From Bacteroidales bacterium (lineage in GTDB: Bacteria; Bacteroidota; Bacteroidia; Bacteroidales; UBA3824), in assembly GCA_017645985.1 (NCBI GenBank), contig JAGCNK010000061.1:1-10798 (forward strand): a stretch of DNA of 10,798 bases, in the 5' to 3' direction. Both the position numbers and the translations under genes were made by a program. Below the pieces are notes generated by a model that was not told where the DNA came from, did not search any database, and saw nothing but the letters and a program-made list of their open reading frames with translations. Positions 8,344-10,798 of this stretch are shown piece by piece. Every line of letters starts with the position of its first letter. The first letter of the stretch is position 1.

Positions 8344-8411
8344 ATTCGTTTTAATATAAATAGCTCGAAATCAATGTTTTAAATTAGCACTTACTCTTTT
8401 AACTATTTGTG

Positions 8412-8446
8412 CAAAGTTACTATTATTTTTTGTAAAAACTGACAAA
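8412..8446 (-). promoter_or_regulatory. Bacteroidetes-type promoter of the five-gene operon
   Basis: Read on the minus strand, TAACTTTG (8419-8412) is a perfect match to the Bacteroidetes -7 consensus TAnnTTTG. TTTG (8446-8443) lies 23 bases upstream as the -33 element. That spacing is at the long end of the range reported for the phylum. Transcription would begin at about 8405, leaving a leader of about 60 bases before the oligopeptidase B ATG. The rest of the 166-base gap between genes is AT-rich, with no small ORF or clear riboswitch. Confidence 0.6.
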
Positions 8447-8453
8447 CAGAGCG

Positions 8454-8483
8454 AAAAAAAAACCCGGGTAAAAAGCCCGGGTT
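8454..8483 (-). terminator. rho-independent terminator after the 576-residue phosphohexomutase
   Basis: On the minus strand a perfect 8-bp stem AACCCGGG/CCCGGGTT (8483-8476 with 8468-8461) encloses a 7-base loop. It is followed by seven further T residues (8460-8454) after the two that close the stem. It begins 26 bases after the TAA at 8512-8510. It separates the phosphohexomutase from the downstream operon, whose promoter starts only about 8 bases beyond it. Confidence 0.9.
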
Positions 8484-8509
8484 CTTTTACTTTATGCGAT
8501 AATAATTAA

Positions 8510-10240
8510 CTATTTGAGTTTCAACTCTTTGATTATGTCCTCAATTTTCTTGTCGCACTCTTTTTGAGCATCCTCGATAGAACCGTCGTTTTTGAGAGCG
8601 GCCTTCACGCCAAAATAGAACTTGATTTTTGGCTCGGTGCCCGAAGGACGGACTGAAATTTTGGTGCCGTCTTCCAAGAAGAACTGGAGAACATTGCTCT
8701 TGGGCAGGTCGATGTTTTCCTCCTCGCCGTCGAAAAGGCTCGACGCCTTGCGGGTGAGGTAGTCTTTGATCAACACCACGTTGCTGCCGTTGATGATGGC
8801 GGGGGAATCCTTGCGGTAGTTTTCCATCATAGCCTGAATCTCTTCTGCGCCAGATTTTCCCTCTTTAACCACGTTGACGAGCGACTCGCGGTAGTAACCG
8901 AACTCGGTGTAGATGTCTGACAACAGCTGGTACATTGTCTTGCCCTTGTCGGCAGCCCAGGCAGCAGCCTCGGCTATGAGCGAACAAGCGATAACTGCGT
9001 CCTTGTCGCGAACAAACTCGCCAGCAAGGTAACCGTAGCTCTCCTCGCCGCCGCCGATAAATGTGGTGCGTCCCTCGTTGCTCTTGATGGTGTCGGCAAT
9101 GAACTTGAAGCCGGTGAGCACATCGTAGCACTCAACGCCGAACTTGTCGGCAATAGCCTTGAGCAACTCGGTGGTAACTATGGTTTTAACTATATATTGC
9201 TTGCCGTTGAGCTTGCCGTTTTCTTTCCACTTGGTGAGCAAATAATATGTAAGGATAGCGGCAGTCTGGTTGCCGTTGAGTAGCACAAACTCGCCTTTGT
9301 CGTTCCTTACGGCTATGCCCACGCGGTCGGCGTCGGGGTCGGATGCCATCACAAGGTCGGCGCCCTTCTTTTCTGCAAGACGGATTGCAAGTGTAAGTGC
9401 CTCAGCGTTTTCGGGATTGGGCGAGATAACTGTCGGGAAGTTTCCGTCGGGAATATCCTGCTCCTTTACCGTAAGAATGTTCTCGAAACCTTTCATTTTG
9501 AGGATTTCGGGAACAAGACGCACGCCTGTGCCGTGAATCGGGGTATAAACAATCTTGATATCTTTGTGTTTCTTGATTTCTTCGGGACTGAGTGTAAGCG
9601 AGTTGACCTTGTCTAGGTAGATTTTGTCGAACTCCTCGCCGAGGGTCTCGATAAGTGCGGGATTGCCCTTGAACTTGACATCCTCAACCTTTACCTTGGC
9701 TGCCTCGTTAACGATGTTAATGTCGTGAGGAGCAATTACTTGACCGCCGTCTTCCCAGTAAGCCTTGTAGCCGTTGTACTCCTTGGGGTTGTGGCTTGCG
9801 GTAATCATCACGCCGCTTTTGCAACCGAGCTGACGAACAGCGAAACTAAGTTCGGGAGTGGGTCGCAGCGAGTCGAAAAGATATGCCTTTATTCCGTTGG
9901 CAGAGAAAATGTCGGCGCAGGTTTTGGCAAAAAGGTCGGAGTTGTTTCTGGAATCGTGAGCAATAGCCACCTTGATCTGCTGACCCGGGAAAGCCTTCAG
10001 AAGGTAGTTTGCTAGTCCCTGGGTAGCCATACCCACGGTGTAGATGTTCATTCTGTTGGTGCCCACGCCCATAATGCCGCGCATACCGCCAGTGCCGAAT
10101 TCCAAACTCTTATAAAAACATTCAACAAGCTCTTTCTCATTGTTTTCCATCAGGTCTTTCACCTGTTTTTTTGTGTTATCGTCGAACTTGTCGCTGAGCC
10201 ACTCTTTGGCCCTCGCAATTATTTCTGCATCTACTGCCAT
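8510..10240 (-). CDS. alpha-D-phosphohexomutase, probable alpha-phosphoglucomutase (PgcA/PGM2-like)
   Basis: This 576-residue enzyme belongs to the longer phospho-sugar mutase branch that includes Bacillus PgcA and animal PGM2. It is expected to interconvert glucose-1-phosphate and glucose-6-phosphate in the cytosol. Motifs in order are: GTGGMRG (49-55); TASHNPK (147-153) with phospho-acceptor Ser149; the magnesium loop DPDADR (301-306); the sugar loop GGEESYG (397-403), whose form is typical of glucose specificity; and the phosphate loop RPSGTEPKIKFY (531-542). The ATG at 10240-10238 is chosen because MAVDAEIIARAKEW leads into the usual N-terminal helix and the length fits the family. The gene forms its own unit between two terminators, with a candidate promoter in the 176-base gap upstream. 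It differs strongly from the 447-residue phosphohexomutase downstream, so the two are old paralogues and not a recent duplication. A phosphopentomutase-like side activity, as in PGM2, cannot be excluded. Confidence 0.93.
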   Translation of the reverse strand: MAVDAEIIARAKEWLSDKFDDNTKKQVKDLMENNEKELVECFYKSLEFGTGGMRGIMGVGTNRMNIYTVGMATQGLANYLLKAFPGQQIKVAIAHDSRNNSDLFAKTCADIFSANGIKAYLFDSLRPTPELSFAVRQLGCKSGVMITASHNPKEYNGYKAYWEDGGQVIAPHDINIVNEAAKVKVEDVKFKGNPALIETLGEEFDKIYLDKVNSLTLSPEEIKKHKDIKIVYTPIHGTGVRLVPEILKMKGFENILTVKEQDIPDGNFPTVISPNPENAEALTLAIRLAEKKGADLVMASDPDADRVGIAVRNDKGEFVLLNGNQTAAILTYYLLTKWKENGKLNGKQYIVKTIVTTELLKAIADKFGVECYDVLTGFKFIADTIKSNEGRTTFIGGGEESYGYLAGEFVRDKDAVIACSLIAEAAAWAADKGKTMYQLLSDIYTEFGYYRESLVNVVKEGKSGAEEIQAMMENYRKDSPAIINGSNVVLIKDYLTRKASSLFDGEEENIDLPKSNVLQFFLEDGTKISVRPSGTEPKIKFYFGVKAALKNDGSIEDAQKECDKKIEDIIKELKLK

Positions 10241-10297
10241 AATTGATGTCGATGTTAAATTATTAGAATGAATGTTTGTTGTGTAATTTTAGTTTTG

Positions 10298-10328
10298 TAA
10301 AATTATGCATTGTTTTTTTAAAAGTCAA
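10298..10328 (-). promoter_or_regulatory. candidate promoter of the phosphohexomutase gene
   Basis: On the minus strand TAATTTTA (10305-10298) matches seven of eight positions of TAnnTTTG, with TTG (10328-10326, in ATTGACT) 20 bases upstream. The same stretch also reads as TTGACT, 17 bases, TAATTT. Start of transcription would fall near 10291, giving a leader of about 50 bases. The region is so AT-rich that chance matches are likely. No other element is evident in the 10241-10416 gap apart from the rplI terminator. Confidence 0.4.
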
Positions 10329-10365
10329 TATCTGTGCGGACTTTTTTTGAAAAATTTTTGCAAAC

Positions 10366-10394
10366 AAAAAGGGGAAACCTTTTAGGTCTCCCCT
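10366..10394 (-). terminator. rho-independent terminator after rplI
   Basis: On the minus strand the 11-base arms AGGGGAGACCT (10394-10384) and AGGTTTCCCCT (10380-10370) pair fully with one G-U pair around a 3-base loop. The stem is followed by a T run (TTTTGTTTG, from 10369 down). It starts 22 bases after the rplI stop codon and marks the end of the ribosomal protein operon. Confidence 0.85.
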
Positions 10395-10416
10395 GACTAT
10401 TTCGTAAATATTAAAC

Positions 10417-10798
10417 TTACTCCGAAACTACTTCGAATTCGATGTTAGCCTTAACATCTTTGTAAAGTTTAATAGTAGCCTTGTATTTGCCAATTTCTTT
10501 GATGTTGGCTTCGTCGGCGATAGTGATAGTTTTTCTATCTACCTCAATACCATTCTTAGCGAGAGCCTCAGCAATCTGGATGGTGTTAACCGATCCGAAG
10601 ATTTTGCCTGTGGTAGAAGTTTTAGCGCCGATTTTGATCTCTTTGCCTTCGATTTGAGCCACTTTAGCGAGTGCCTCGTTGCGAAGTTTTTCTTCTTTGT
10701 GAGCCTGTTGTTTCTTGTTTTCTGCAAGAATTTTCTTTGCAGATTCAGTTGCCACTGTGGCTATACCTTTGGGAATCAAAAAGTTGTTGCCGTAACCG
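10417..10798 (-). CDS. rplI: 50S ribosomal protein L9, C-terminal part (start lies outside window)
   Basis: The frame is open from the TAA at 10419-10417 to the window edge and shows 126 residues of a protein that is normally about 148 long. The first visible residues are GYGNNFLIPKGIATVAT. These match the latter part of the bacterial L9 signature (G-[FY]-x2-N-[FY]-L-x3-G-x-[GA]). About 20-25 N-terminal residues are therefore missing beyond the edge, and the TTG at 10779-10777, just before IPKG, is not the true start. The long charged helix (AKKILAENKKQQAHKEEKL and on) joins the rRNA-binding N-domain to the C-terminal domain. L9 binds 23S rRNA near the L1 stalk and helps keep the reading frame. 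In Bacteroidetes it usually follows rpsF and rpsR, which would lie at higher coordinates. A terminator follows. Confidence 0.95.
   Translation of the reverse strand, partial: GYGNNFLIPKGIATVATESAKKILAENKKQQAHKEEKLRNEALAKVAQIEGKEIKIGAKTSTTGKIFGSVNTIQIAEALAKNGIEVDRKTITIADEANIKEIGKYKATIKLYKDVKANIEFEVVSE

Noticed and set aside
8344..8411. A riboswitch or leader hairpin before oligopeptidase B
   Set aside because: Only a weak GCAC/GTGC pairing in AT-rich sequence is visible. There is no conserved motif or competing terminator.
10306..10365. T-rich and A-rich runs as a curved or regulatory element
   Set aside because: The runs are explained by the promoter's AT-richness and the terminator T tract. 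No inverted repeat suggests an operator.
10777..10779. TTG as the start of rplI, giving a 120-residue protein beginning at IPKG
   Set aside because: The frame stays open upstream and encodes GYGNNFL, part of the conserved L9 signature. The true start is outside the window.

Overview
The window reads as a chromosomal segment of a Bacteroidetes bacterium, most likely of the order Bacteroidales. The evidence is the promoter style (a TAnnTTTG -7 element with TTTG upstream), start codons without a Shine-Dalgarno sequence, lipoproteins whose signal peptides end in Ser-Cys, and the protein families present. Family or genus cannot be fixed from the sequence alone. Every supported gene lies on the minus strand, so transcription runs from high to low coordinates. 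Coding density is about 97 percent, and no RNA gene, mobile element, CRISPR array or pseudogene is visible.

In transcription order the layout is as follows. (1) 10798-10417 is the 3' part of rplI (ribosomal protein L9), cut by the window edge and followed by a rho-independent terminator (10394-10366). (2) 10240-8510 is a single-gene unit for an alpha-phosphohexomutase of about 576 residues (PgcA/PGM2-like). It has a candidate promoter upstream and a strong GC-rich terminator downstream (8483-8454). (3) From a good Bacteroidetes promoter at 8446-8412 runs a compact five-gene operon with gaps of 5, 21, 3 and 10 bases. Its genes encode a lipoprotein oligopeptidase B (6244-8343), a 580-residue fusion of a DEDDy 3'-5' exonuclease to a complete galactokinase (4496-6238), a phosphomannomutase/phosphoglucomutase (3131-4474), an M16C zinc peptidase of the PreP/Cym1 type (227-3127), and the start of a collagen-like lipoprotein (1-216) that runs off the window.

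The genes fall into two themes. Sugar-phosphate metabolism is covered by GalK (galactose to galactose-1-phosphate) and two distantly related phosphohexomutases that interconvert hexose-1-phosphates and hexose-6-phosphates for glycolysis, glycogen or nucleotide-sugar synthesis. Oligopeptide breakdown is covered by an exported, membrane-anchored serine oligopeptidase and a cytosolic metallo-oligopeptidase. No galT, galE, galM or sugar transporter is in view, so this is not a classical gal operon.

The most unusual item is the exonuclease-galactokinase fusion. Both halves keep their full set of catalytic motifs and are joined without a linker exactly at the methionine where a stand-alone GalK would begin. 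No obviously new defence system or other undescribed multi-gene system is visible; the rest is mostly core metabolism.
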